Below, one piece after another: positions 53,245 through 61,667 of a stretch of 64,000 bases of DNA. The stretch spans positions 186,001 through 250,000 of the forward strand of contig CP048471.1 in NCBI GenBank assembly GCA_025559845.1, read 5' to 3'. The position numbers and the translations under genes were made by a program. How positions within the stretch are numbered: position 1 is the first letter of the stretch; each line of letters starts with the position of its first letter. This DNA is from Agrobacterium tumefaciens. Lineage in GTDB: Bacteria; Pseudomonadota; Alphaproteobacteria; Rhizobiales; Rhizobiaceae. The notes under the pieces were generated by a model. That model had not been told where the DNA came from, did no database searches, and was given only the letters and a program-made list of their open reading frames with translations.

Positions 53245-54107
53245 TCGAACTCAGCCTCCGCCGTCATCGCAAGATTGTCCTCAGGTCCCTTCGCCCAAAA
53301 CGCCAAGACATCCTTGTCTGCCGTTTCGGCGCCTTCCAGATGAAACGGAGCGCTCACAAACAGTGGAGAGACGGCCCGGAAATCGAACCGCACAAGACGT
53401 CGTTCCGGCCTGACGGTTTGTGCCAGTTCCTGAAGCAGGCTTGAAATCAACGGTCCGTGCACGACGAGGTCCGGATACCCTTCCACCTCCTGCGCATATG
53501 GCGTGTCGTAGTGAATTCTATGACCGTTGGATGTCAAAGCGGAATATCTGAAGAGCAGGACTGGATCTGGCTCTATACGCCGTGACCATAGCGCAGCCTG
53601 TGCTGCAAGTTGAACTGCGGGCGGCAAAGCACCAAACTGTGGCGGCTCGCGATAAACGAGATCCTGTTCTTCCTCTATGCAGAGGGTTTCTCCGTGCATC
53701 ACCCGATGACGGACCGAAACGAAAACAAGCCGTCCCGCCTTGCCGGACTTGGGTGTCACGCTGATAATCTCGCTTATTCGTTCGGCCTTTCCTCCGATCG
53801 GCAAGGGCGCGCGGTACCTCAATCGTCCGCCTGCCCACATGCGCCGCGGGAGCCCAACATCAGGCAGAAATCCACCTGTTTTCGGGTGGCCATCGTGTCC
53901 CACCTCGCTTCGGCGAACGAAAGGATTGAAGAAAATCCAGTGCCACGCGGCAGGGAGAGGGTCACCGGCGCTGGGCGCCGATGGAAGATCGAGTGTGCTG
54001 GCAAGGGCTGCAACGCGGTCTGGATCAATCAGGGCGAAGCGTCTTTCGGTACGACCGACGGCCCCCACAGCCGCGTCATCCATGCTGACTGCCGGATCTG
54101 CTAACAT
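53241..54107 (-). CDS. Hotdog-fold acyl-CoA hydratase, mesaconyl-C4/itaconyl-CoA hydratase-like
   Basis: The 288-residue protein starts at ATG 54107 with GGGGAG upstream. It shows a double-hotdog layout with AAWHWIFFNPFVRRSEVGHDGHP, GGFLPDVGLPRRMWAGGRL, FRYSALTSNGHRIHYDTPYA and VVHGPLISSLLQELA. The second half contains the hydratase-2-like motif (FRYSALTSNGHRIHYD), where Asn/His-type residues act. Members hydrate mesaconyl- or itaconyl-CoA. It is translated just before the lyase, which would use its product. Confidence 0.85.
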   Translation of the reverse strand: MLADPAVSMDDAAVGAVGRTERRFALIDPDRVAALASTLDLPSAPSAGDPLPAAWHWIFFNPFVRRSEVGHDGHPKTGGFLPDVGLPRRMWAGGRLRYRAPLPIGGKAERISEIISVTPKSGKAGRLVFVSVRHRVMHGETLCIEEEQDLVYREPPQFGALPPAVQLAAQAALWSRRIEPDPVLLFRYSALTSNGHRIHYDTPYAQEVEGYPDLVVHGPLISSLLQELAQTVRPERRLVRFDFRAVSPLFVSAPFHLEGAETADKDVLAFWAKGPEDNLAMTAEAEFE

Positions 54108-54123
54108 CTAAACTCCCCTTCTT

Positions 54124-55317
54124 TCAAAAAATGATTTGCCGCTCAACCAGTCCGTCGATTTCGCGCTGCGACATCTTGAGAAGCTCGCCATAGACGAAGC
54201 TTTCATGCTCGCCGAGTTTCGGGGTCCCCCTCTCTATCGTTGCAGGCTCGCTTACGGAAAACCGGGCGGGGAAACCGACGGCAGCCCGTCGTTCTCCTTC
54301 ATTGCCGTCGACGTCAACGATTGCTCCACGCTCGCGCAGGTGATGATCGTGCACAAGATCGCGTGTGTTAAAGGACACATGAGCGGGGACGCCGAGGCGT
54401 TGAAGGGCGAAAGCAGAAGCGTCTGCGTTCTGCACGACACTCCATTCCTTGAGCGCGATGTCCAGTTCCCTCCGGTTTGCATGACGGGGCTCAGGGCTGG
54501 AAAAGCGTGGATCTTCCAGAAGGTGTGTGAGCCCGGCATGTTCCGCCAGCGCACGCCATTGGCATTCGCTGGCGACGGCAATACTGAGCCACCGGTCTGG
54601 CTGGTCTGTCGGATAAAGCCCATGGGGAGACATCCGATAGTCGTCGTTGCCCAGCCTTTCGACGTGACCTCCTGCAGAGACCGACATAAGGGTGTCTCCT
54701 ACAAGCGACGATGCGACCTCTCGAGCAGCAACGTCGACATGAGACCCTTGGCCCGTTCGCCGCCTTTGATGAAGTGCCGCGACCGTTGCGAGCGCAGCAT
54801 TCAATCCCACCGAATGGTCCATGACGTGACGCATTTCCATCGGCGGACCGTCACTGTAGCCGGAAAGGTAACCAAGACCGCCCCATGCACCAAAAAGCGG
54901 CGCGTAACCTGCAAAGTGTGAATCTGGCCCCGTCTGTCCGGATGAGGACACAGAGACCATCACAATATCGCGCTTCACCTCTTTCAGAGCAGCATAACCG
55001 AGCCCCAGCCTGGTCATCACACCTGCCCGAAAGCTTTCCGCTGCCACGTCCGAAACTGCGACCAGTCTTTTTGCCAGAGCAACCCCTTCCGGATGCTTCA
55101 TGTTCAATCTTACAGACAGTTTGTTCGACGCCACCTGGTCGAAGCTTGCTGGCCCGTTTCGTCCGTAAACCGCATGCGGCTTGCGGAAAATGTCTGGCCG
55201 CAAGGCGCTCTCGATCTTGATGCACTGAGCGCCAAGTTGCGAAAGCATATGAGTGCAGAAGGGTCCGGCAGCATGTACCGTGAAATCAGCGATCGTTACG
55301 CCTTCAAGAGGTTTCAT
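54124..55317 (-). CDS. Class III CoA-transferase (CaiB/BaiF family), first paralog
   Basis: The 397-residue protein begins MKPLEGVTIADFTVHAAGPFCTHMLSQLGA, with IKIESALRPD. It has the family core KRLVAVSDVAAESFRAGVMTRLGLGY, YAPLFGAWGGLGYLSGY and GSHVDVAAREV; the Asp of the last motif corresponds to the usual catalytic aspartate region. It should move CoA between dicarboxylic acids. Its start overlaps the second paralog by 4 bp, so the two may act as a pair or heteromer. Confidence 0.88.
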   Translation of the reverse strand: MKPLEGVTIADFTVHAAGPFCTHMLSQLGAQCIKIESALRPDIFRKPHAVYGRNGPASFDQVASNKLSVRLNMKHPEGVALAKRLVAVSDVAAESFRAGVMTRLGLGYAALKEVKRDIVMVSVSSSGQTGPDSHFAGYAPLFGAWGGLGYLSGYSDGPPMEMRHVMDHSVGLNAALATVAALHQRRRTGQGSHVDVAAREVASSLVGDTLMSVSAGGHVERLGNDDYRMSPHGLYPTDQPDRWLSIAVASECQWRALAEHAGLTHLLEDPRFSSPEPRHANRRELDIALKEWSVVQNADASAFALQRLGVPAHVSFNTRDLVHDHHLRERGAIVDVDGNEGERRAAVGFPARFSVSEPATIERGTPKLGEHESFVYGELLKMSQREIDGLVERQIIF

Positions 55318-56501
55318 GCCTGCTCCTTCCAGAACATCTTTTCACTTGGAGCGGCGGCATTTTCGCTTGTGGAAGCCACGTTCGCTTCTCGCATCGCGGG
55401 CCAGGATATTGCCGGAAGCGGATCTGGCCCAAATCGGAATGGTGCCGACTGAATTCGGCACACGCCACCATCGGCGCGCTCAATCGACGAGAACAAACCT
55501 CGCGCCTCTTCGTGCTGCCCTGAAAGGATCTGTTCCGGCGTATTGTATCGGGCCATAGGGACACCAAGGCGCTGCGCGGCGGCAACAATCTCATCGACCG
55601 GATATCGCGCGGCCCATTTTCGAATTTCCTGATTGATGAGGTCTCCCCGTTGACTGCGGATGACGGCGTCTTCCAGGGCCGCGTCCTGAGCCCATTCGGG
55701 ATATCCCATCAGTTCGACCAGCCCGTGCCACTGCCGCTGCTCGAGCGTAAGCAGTTCGACATATCCGTCCCGGCACTCAATTACCCCGCCATAACGGAAA
55801 GAGCGCGTCAGACGGTGCTCGAGGGACCCGTCTCCGTAACGCTGGACAGTAAACGCGCCGACAGCCAAATTGGCATCTTGAATGGAGACATCGACATACT
55901 GCCCCTTCCCACTCCAAACCGCGGCAAGAGCGCTCAGTGCACCAGCAATACCGCCCTGCATCTCGGCAAAATGACCCGCAATCTTCAAAGGTGGGCGATC
56001 GGGAAAGAGTGAGGCGGAAAGACCATTCGGCAAAAGAAATCCTTCTCCTGACGAATGGATGAGATTTAGTTCGCTCCCGGCCCAACCAGATTTCGACCCG
56101 TAGGATCCGAACGGCAGGACCGAGAGATGAACGAGGTTCGGCAGAGTTGCAGCGACGACTTCCGGATCGACGCCCCTCCGCCTTTTGTCGGCCATGGCAA
56201 TATCCTCGATCAGAATGTCCGACGTCTCGAGCATGACACTCAGTTCCCGCATCCCGCACTCCGTATCGAGATCGATCGTGACAGAGCGCTTGCCGGCGCA
56301 AAGGTATGCAAAGATGGCACTCTCTTCGCTTTTGGGGCCGAGGAATGGGGGCTCGCGTCTTAACGGCGAGCCCTCCTGTGGTTCGATCAGGATAACCTCA
56401 GCCCCCATCGCCGCCAAAAGACGTCCAGCGTAGGCTGCGGCGACACTGGTTGAGTGTTCGACGCATCGAATACCCGAAAGCGGAAGCGACGTATCCATCA
56501 T
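55314..56501 (-). CDS. Class III CoA-transferase (CaiB/BaiF family), second paralog
   Basis: The 395-residue protein starts at 56501 behind GGAGG. It contains IRCVEHSTSVAAAYAGRLLAAMGAEVILIEPQ, YLCAGKRSVTIDLD, HFAEMQGGIAGALSALAAVW and GQYVDVSIQDANLAVGAF. It is diverged from the neighbouring paralog, particularly at the N-terminus. Tandem, coupled CaiB-like genes are seen in succinyl-CoA:mesaconate, benzylsuccinate and citramalate CoA-transferases, which work as heteromers; that supports a C5-dicarboxylate role by analogy. Confidence 0.86.
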   Translation of the reverse strand: MMDTSLPLSGIRCVEHSTSVAAAYAGRLLAAMGAEVILIEPQEGSPLRREPPFLGPKSEESAIFAYLCAGKRSVTIDLDTECGMRELSVMLETSDILIEDIAMADKRRRGVDPEVVAATLPNLVHLSVLPFGSYGSKSGWAGSELNLIHSSGEGFLLPNGLSASLFPDRPPLKIAGHFAEMQGGIAGALSALAAVWSGKGQYVDVSIQDANLAVGAFTVQRYGDGSLEHRLTRSFRYGGVIECRDGYVELLTLEQRQWHGLVELMGYPEWAQDAALEDAVIRSQRGDLINQEIRKWAARYPVDEIVAAAQRLGVPMARYNTPEQILSGQHEEARGLFSSIERADGGVCRIQSAPFRFGPDPLPAISWPAMREANVASTSENAAAPSEKMFWKEQA

Positions 56502-56513
56502 TGCCTCCAGGCC

Positions 56514-57731
56514 TTACCGGACGACCGGAAGCTCGAGATCGAGATTTCCCCCATCAAAGTGAACGGGAATGTTCGGGTCCCGGCTCGGCAGGATAACCGT
56601 TGCCAGACCAGGCGTGGTTATCTCTCCGCGCTGGTTCTCGCCCCATATCTCGATATCAACAAGGGCGTGGCGATCCTTGATGTATTTGCGCGTCACTTTG
56701 CCCTTGCACCAGGTAGAGTCGCCCATCGTATTGAACCGGCGCATCTCGGTGCGGACCCGCTTAAGGAAGGCGGCATCGCCCATCCAGTTGGTGACAAGAG
56801 AACACATCCAGGATGAACGCTGCGGACCGTAGTCGTATACGCCTGGAACCCCGACCTCTTTCGCCGTCGATTCACGATGGTGGCCGATACCGGTATATTC
56901 GATACCGCCACCTGCCTCAGGATTACGGAAGAAATGGCCTGGATGCTTCATCGCTGCTTTGAAGACGACGCCATGGGTATGGCCACGACCGCAACCCACA
57001 AGGAAACCCATCGTGTCCATTAGAGACAGCGGCCCGCGGACGATGGGGTCAAGTTGCTCGCCTTCGGCGACATCTTCCCAGTAGCGGACATTGGCGCCAC
57101 GAATGCGGGCTTCTTCACGAAGGATCGCCTCATCAATTTGCTCGAACTCCTCGCCCGAGTATTCGTGGGTCACGATGTCCTTGTATTTTCCCGCATCCCG
57201 CGCGGCCTTTCGCTCATGGCGAGTGCATGTCCCGAGCGCCCGTGCGACAAGTTCGCCACGCTGGTTGCTGTAACTTGCTTCGACATATTGCAAGACAAGA
57301 CGCCCGGAAAATTTGCTCTCTTTCTCCTCAACGCCAACGACACGCTCGATGGCGCTGATCCGATCCCCCGGGCGGATGTGGCGAAACAGTTCCCAGTCAT
57401 TTCCTGCATAAAAGCCGTGGACGCCCGGTAAGCCCCAGCGCGTGCGACCGACCCATCCAAACGCCATCGGAAACATGGGGTGAGCGACCTGGCCACCGTA
57501 ACGGGAGTTACGACCATATTCCTGCTCACGATAGAGCGGGTTCAGATCGCCGATACCGTTGCACCAGTTTCGCAGCGTGTCAGGTGTCGCATCCTGCAGA
57601 TATGGACCTTCCGGCCGCAACTGGAGGCCAATCATCCCACGGGCGGCTGCAACAGCCTCATCGGTGATGCGACCCTCCGCTGGAGCGCCTCCCACATCCT
57701 GCTTCGACTTGTCGATAACCTCAACGTTCAT
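56514..57731 (-). CDS. Two-domain MaoC/hotdog acyl dehydratase-like protein
   Basis: From ATG 57731 (MNVEVIDKSKQDVGG), with GGAGG ideally placed, the protein has 405 residues. The N-terminal hotdog half includes WCNGIGDLNPLYREQEYGRN and AHPMFPMAFGW, close to the MaoC hydratase motif with Asp and His. The C-terminal half contains DYGPQRSSWMCSLVTNWMGD and WCKGKVTRKYIKDRHALVDIEIWGENQRGE. It resembles FAS1-like dehydratases of unknown substrate. It is first in the operon, 12 bp before the CoA-transferases. Its role beside a second hydratase is unclear. Confidence 0.83.
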   Translation of the reverse strand: MNVEVIDKSKQDVGGAPAEGRITDEAVAAARGMIGLQLRPEGPYLQDATPDTLRNWCNGIGDLNPLYREQEYGRNSRYGGQVAHPMFPMAFGWVGRTRWGLPGVHGFYAGNDWELFRHIRPGDRISAIERVVGVEEKESKFSGRLVLQYVEASYSNQRGELVARALGTCTRHERKAARDAGKYKDIVTHEYSGEEFEQIDEAILREEARIRGANVRYWEDVAEGEQLDPIVRGPLSLMDTMGFLVGCGRGHTHGVVFKAAMKHPGHFFRNPEAGGGIEYTGIGHHRESTAKEVGVPGVYDYGPQRSSWMCSLVTNWMGDAAFLKRVRTEMRRFNTMGDSTWCKGKVTRKYIKDRHALVDIEIWGENQRGEITTPGLATVILPSRDPNIPVHFDGGNLDLELPVVR

Positions 57732-57873
57732 ATCTTCCTCCAAAGAAGTCACTGCACCTGCCCTCAACTCACGAGGCGCGCTAAGAAAGATAATGCATTT
57801 TATATTATTTAGGTCAACGGAAAAACGGCTTAAAATTTCACTTAAGTTGTTGGTTTATATATCATTTAAGCGC

Positions 57874-57921
57874 AAAAACGCCTCCGCTCTCCCGGAAAGT
57901 TTCCGAAAGCAACGAAGGCGC
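57874..57921 (-). terminator. Intrinsic terminator downstream of the isochorismatase-like gene
   Basis: Read on the minus strand, CGCCTTCG pairs with CGGAGGCG around a nested hairpin (TTTCGGAAACTTTCCGGGA) and is followed by TTTTT. It starts 19 bp after the stop codon of the gene at 57940-58518. It separates that gene from the CoA operon. Confidence 0.75.
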
Positions 57922-57939
57922 TGAAATGTGTTTTCGTGC

Positions 57940-58518
57940 TTAGATCGCGACAGCTACTGAAGTAGAAACGTCCGCGAAGCGGCGTACGCCAGCCAACGCA
58001 TAGTCATGTTCTTCATCTGTCGCACCAGCGCAGCAGTCTTCGAGCACAACACACTCGAAATCCCTGTCATGTCCCTCTCGGGCTGCGGCCTGCACGACGC
58101 CATTGGTCGAGACACCGGTCAAAAGAAGGCGTTTCACGCCCATTGCACTGAGCAATGGGGGCAACTTCGTGCCATAGAAAGGGCTGACGCGATGTTTGAC
58201 GATGTCAATATCACCGTCCTGCGGCTGAAACTCGTCATAGACCTCTGTACCCCAGGACCCAAGTTTAAAGAAGCCATTGTCACGCGCCTTGGAAAAGACC
58301 GGAGAACTCGGTGGGCATTCACGATAGTCAGGGGAAAAGCCAACCCTGACATAACCGACAGGCAACCCGGCCGTACGTGCGCGCCGGATTATCGATTTTG
58401 TGTTTTCGTAGACGTTCCTCTCACGGCACTTCACGCCATAAGTCTTCGCACCCATTCCATCTGGATGGATGAGGTCATTGATCATATCCATGACGAGCAG
58501 AATTGTATCAGCGGCCAT
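57940..58518 (-). CDS. Isochorismatase-like hydrolase lacking the usual catalytic cysteine
   Basis: From ATG 58518, with AGGAG upstream, the 192-residue protein has the family core: Asp11 in LLVMDMINDLI, Lys108 in DIVKHRVSPFYGT and the cis-peptide loop LLLTGVSTNGVVQAAARE. In cysteine amidases of this family the loop reads like TGVxTxxCV; here the Cys position is Val141. PhzD and EntB-type isochorismatases also lack the Cys and still hydrolyse vinyl ethers, so activity is possible but not of amidase type. It is a single gene between two operons, preceded by a GntR gene. Confidence 0.85.
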   Translation of the reverse strand: MAADTILLVMDMINDLIHPDGMGAKTYGVKCRERNVYENTKSIIRRARTAGLPVGYVRVGFSPDYRECPPSSPVFSKARDNGFFKLGSWGTEVYDEFQPQDGDIDIVKHRVSPFYGTKLPPLLSAMGVKRLLLTGVSTNGVVQAAAREGHDRDFECVVLEDCCAGATDEEHDYALAGVRRFADVSTSVAVAI

Positions 58519-58599
58519 TGCAGTACTCCTGAACTGACATTCCATTTTTAGGGCTAGTCAAGAACAAGAGTTCGCAATAGGTCCGGTCGAACAGACGCC

Positions 58600-59250
58600 C
58601 TACGTGGAATAACTGGCCTTGAATTCGTCCCACCCAGCCCTGATGTGTGACCGAAGTGCCGTCAGCATGGCCGCCTCGTCTCGTACGATGATCGCGCTGA
58701 GCATTTCTCGATGTTCGGCCGAGGCCCGATCGATACGGTTTTCCAGCTTGTTGATGAGGTCGAACGGATAGCGTGCCCAGAGTGTTCGGACAAATTGCAA
58801 GGTCTGAGGCAGTTCCGATGCCATGTAGATCGCTTCGTGAAAACGATAGTTGATTACGCGCACGGCTTCGCGGTCGCCTCTGCTTGCGGCCTCCTCGATC
58901 TGACCCTGCAAATTGCGCAACTCTTCCATGGTTTGTGGCGTCAACCGTTTCATGGCTGCCAGAGCAAGCTTTGATTCCAACGTGACGCGCAGGTCCACGA
59001 TCTCTTCGGTCGCATCCATATCGAAGGGCGCGACAATCGCCCCGCGATGAGAATCCCCAAGCACGAAACCTTCCGCCTCTAGAAGCTTGATTGCCTCGCG
59101 CACCGGCGTGATGCTCGTTCCAATCAGTTGCGCCAGCTCCGCCTGTTTGAGCTTGGAACCACGAGCAAAACGGCCTGAGATGATGCCTTCTCTCAGGAAA
59201 TCGGCGACGAATTCTTCTTTCGTACGAAATTTCACGCGCATGCCTTTCAT
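58600..59250 (-). CDS. GntR-family regulator (FCD type)
   Basis: From ATG 59250 (MKGMRVKFRTKEEFVADFLR) the 216-residue protein has a winged helix (FARGSKLKQAELAQLIGTSITPVREAIKLLEAEG). The all-helical FCD domain has likely metal/ligand residues (DLRVTLESKLAL, NYRFHEAIYMAS, EHREMLSAI). It sits between the isochorismatase-like gene and the transporter operon in the same direction. It probably controls one or both in response to the transported acid. Confidence 0.9.
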   Translation of the reverse strand: MKGMRVKFRTKEEFVADFLREGIISGRFARGSKLKQAELAQLIGTSITPVREAIKLLEAEGFVLGDSHRGAIVAPFDMDATEEIVDLRVTLESKLALAAMKRLTPQTMEELRNLQGQIEEAASRGDREAVRVINYRFHEAIYMASELPQTLQFVRTLWARYPFDLINKLENRIDRASAEHREMLSAIIVRDEAAMLTALRSHIRAGWDEFKASYST

Positions 59251-59304
59251 GACCGAGTGTCCCTTTGGAACTATCCCGGAGATGGTGCACAATGCAATAT
59301 CTTA

Positions 59305-60156
59305 TCATCGCGCTATCCCCTCATTTAACGGAGGTCGATCGAGCCGAAAGACGGTTGCGGCTGGTTGATCGGCAGACGCGGGATAGATTTCGGCAATCCG
59401 TGGATCATGCGCTGGAACGACATGATCATCGCTGTCGGCGAGTTCCCGAATACGTTCATGTCCGGCAATCATGTCCGACAGATTGAACGCCACGGAAAAA
59501 GGAATGCCGCGCTCGTATTCCTCATAATAGTGCAAAGCATCGGATGCGAGAACAACGAAGCCACGGTCGGTACGGACCCGAACGATTTCCTGTCCAGCGC
59601 AATGGCCGCCAACCCAGTGCACCGACACCCCGTCAGCGATTTGTTGATCGCGTCCGTGCAGTGTCAATCGGTCTGAGTGAAGCAGGTGGACAAGTCGTGA
59701 AATCTCGTCAGCCTCATAGGCTCGACGAAACCATGGCCTCTGCATCCATGGTCCTGTGACGTAGTCCATTTCCTCGGCCTGCATATGGAAATGGGCATTT
59801 TTAAACGCATCGAGGTGACCGAGATGGTCGTAATGTGCGTGGGTCAGGATGACCGTCTCGACTACAGAAGGATCAATGCCGAGCGAGCGCCAGACGTCGA
59901 CGGGGCTATGAGTTATGTCATGTCCGTGTCTGGCGGCCTTTTCTAGTTCCATGCCTGTGTCAACAACGATCACGATTTCCGATGAGCGAAGGATCCAGCA
60001 ATAAAAATCCATCGGCATTTGTTCGGCCGGATGCTTCTCGAGGATGAAATTTTCCCCGCGTGTACGGCGCTGGTTTGTTCCGTAACGTATCGCATGAATT
60101 TCCCATGATCGTCCGCGTGTGGTTACAGCTTCAATGTCAGGCATATGCTTTGTCAT
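59305..60156 (-). CDS. Metallo-beta-lactamase-fold hydrolase, lactonase-like
   Basis: I use ATG 60156, with GAGGGTGA just upstream and a 20-bp overlap with the ATPase gene; 283 residues. The zinc motif is THAHYDH (His106, His108, Asp110, His111). A later His is in WVGGHCAGQE and an Asp in VLASDALHYYEEY, then ERGIPF. This arrangement resembles N-acyl-homoserine lactonases of the AttM/AiiA group. It may open a lactone or cyclic amide brought in by the adjacent transporter. Quorum quenching is an alternative. Confidence 0.85.
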   Translation of the reverse strand: MTKHMPDIEAVTTRGRSWEIHAIRYGTNQRRTRGENFILEKHPAEQMPMDFYCWILRSSEIVIVVDTGMELEKAARHGHDITHSPVDVWRSLGIDPSVVETVILTHAHYDHLGHLDAFKNAHFHMQAEEMDYVTGPWMQRPWFRRAYEADEISRLVHLLHSDRLTLHGRDQQIADGVSVHWVGGHCAGQEIVRVRTDRGFVVLASDALHYYEEYERGIPFSVAFNLSDMIAGHERIRELADSDDHVVPAHDPRIAEIYPASADQPAATVFRLDRPPLNEGIAR

Positions 60157-60898
60157 GTTCACCCTCTGAGACCGATGTCGCGCCAAGAAATGTGTCGATG
60201 GCCTGCTGGCGCGCCGCAGTGTCTTGCAGCTCTTCGGCACGTCGATAGCCGACCAAACGCCCGCTGCGGAGAAAGTGCAGATCGTCACATAGACGCATTG
60301 TCATTCTAAGGTTCTGTTCGACGAGAACGATTGCCAGATCTCCGTCACCACGAATCGCGCCAAGCCTCTCAAAGACACGTCTCACAAGGAGTGGCGCCAG
60401 ACCTAGGGAGGGTTCATCCAGCAACAGCAGCCTCGGCCCAGACATCAACCCCCTGCCGATTGCCAGCATCTGCTGCTCGCCGCCACTCAAGCGCCAGGCA
60501 CCACCACTGAGTTTGCCCGCTATTTCGGGGAAGAGCTCAAGGATGGTGTCCATCCGCCGTCGCCTCTCCGAGGCGGCTATCTGATATCCGCCCAAAATCA
60601 GGTTTTCACGTACACTGAGATCTCCGACGATTTCACGTCGTTCCGGCACGTAGACAATTCCGCGTCGAACCCGCTCGCGCGTCGTCAGCTTGTCAATGTC
60701 TTCGCCTTCATAGACGATGCTGCCGCGGAAGGAGACCAGTCCTGCAATCGCCTTCATGATCGACGATTTGCCTGCGCCGTTCGCCCCAAGAAGAGCAGTA
60801 ACCTTGGCGGCCTGAACGTCAAAACTGACGTTCTCTACGGCCTGAGCGCCTGCTCCATAGAAAACAGAGAGGTTTTTGACAGATAGGAGGCTAGTCAT
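60137..60898 (-). CDS. livF: Branched-chain amino acid-type ABC transporter ATPase, LivF-like
   Basis: From ATG 60898, with GGAG upstream, the 253-residue protein has Walker A LGANGAGKSS, signature LSGGEQQMLAIGRGL, Walker B LLLDEPSLGLAP and EQN in place of the more usual H-loop form, as in LivF. It overlaps LivG by 8 bp. It belongs with LivG/M/H encoded before it. No LivK-type binding protein is inside the window, so it may be farther upstream. Confidence 0.93.
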   Translation of the reverse strand: MTSLLSVKNLSVFYGAGAQAVENVSFDVQAAKVTALLGANGAGKSSIMKAIAGLVSFRGSIVYEGEDIDKLTTRERVRRGIVYVPERREIVGDLSVRENLILGGYQIAASERRRRMDTILELFPEIAGKLSGGAWRLSGGEQQMLAIGRGLMSGPRLLLLDEPSLGLAPLLVRRVFERLGAIRGDGDLAIVLVEQNLRMTMRLCDDLHFLRSGRLVGYRRAEELQDTAARQQAIDTFLGATSVSEGEHDKAYA

Positions 60899-61667
60899 CG
60901 TCGCTCCCGAGATAAACTGAGACAACTCTTTCATTGGTGCGCACGGCATCGGGGGCCCCGCATGTGACGACCTCGCCGAAGTTGATCACGTAGATCCTGT
61001 CGCAAAGCGACATGACGAGATCCATGTCATGTTCGACAACAACCATGACCAGATCAGGAGATGCGATGCTCTTCAAAGTTCGTGTGAGATCCCGTGTCTC
61101 CGCATTGTTGAGCCCGGCGGCGGGTTCGTCGAGAAGCAAGACCGATGGCTTGCCAACTATGGCACGGGCAATTTCCACAAGACGCTGCATGCCTGGCGGC
61201 AGTTGCTGAGGAAAGAGGCCAGCGGCTTCGGCAAGCCCGAGGCTCGACAAGGTTTCCAATGCCGCCTGCTTCATCTCGGCGGTTTCTCGTCGGCCACCTG
61301 CGAGCGGAAGAAAGACGCTCGCCCACCCGGCGTGATAATTCCTCGCAAGTCCCATCATCACATTTTCGGTAACGGTCAGGTCGGGGCAAAGGGCGACGGT
61401 CTGGAAGCTGCGAACGACGCCTCGCGAGGCTCTGGCTGCAGGAGACAAGCCATCAAGCGGCCGGCCGTCATATGTGATGGAACCGCCCTGAGGCTGATAG
61501 GCACCGGTCAGGCAGTTGAAAAGGCTCGTCTTTCCGGCGCCATTTGGTCCAATCAAACCGGTAATTTCCCCCGACCTGAACTCGACATTCAACCCCTTCA
61601 GAACATTGATGCCGCCAAAGGAGAGTGATATCGAGTTTCCCTTGAGCAACTTGCTATGTGCGTCCAT
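60891..61667 (-). CDS. livG: Branched-chain amino acid-type ABC transporter ATPase, LivG-like
   Basis: From ATG 61667, with GGAGGGG upstream, the 258-residue protein has Walker A IGPNGAGKTS, the LivG Q-loop VVRSFQTVAL, a degenerate ABC signature LPPGMQRLVEIARAIV, Walker B LLLDEPAAGLN and the H-loop VVEHDMDLVM. It lacks the standard LSGGQ glycine pair but keeps the neighbouring residues. Its ATG shares one base with the LivM stop. Confidence 0.92.
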   Translation of the reverse strand: MDAHSKLLKGNSISLSFGGINVLKGLNVEFRSGEITGLIGPNGAGKTSLFNCLTGAYQPQGGSITYDGRPLDGLSPAARASRGVVRSFQTVALCPDLTVTENVMMGLARNYHAGWASVFLPLAGGRRETAEMKQAALETLSSLGLAEAAGLFPQQLPPGMQRLVEIARAIVGKPSVLLLDEPAAGLNNAETRDLTRTLKSIASPDLVMVVVEHDMDLVMSLCDRIYVINFGEVVTCGAPDAVRTNERVVSVYLGSDDD

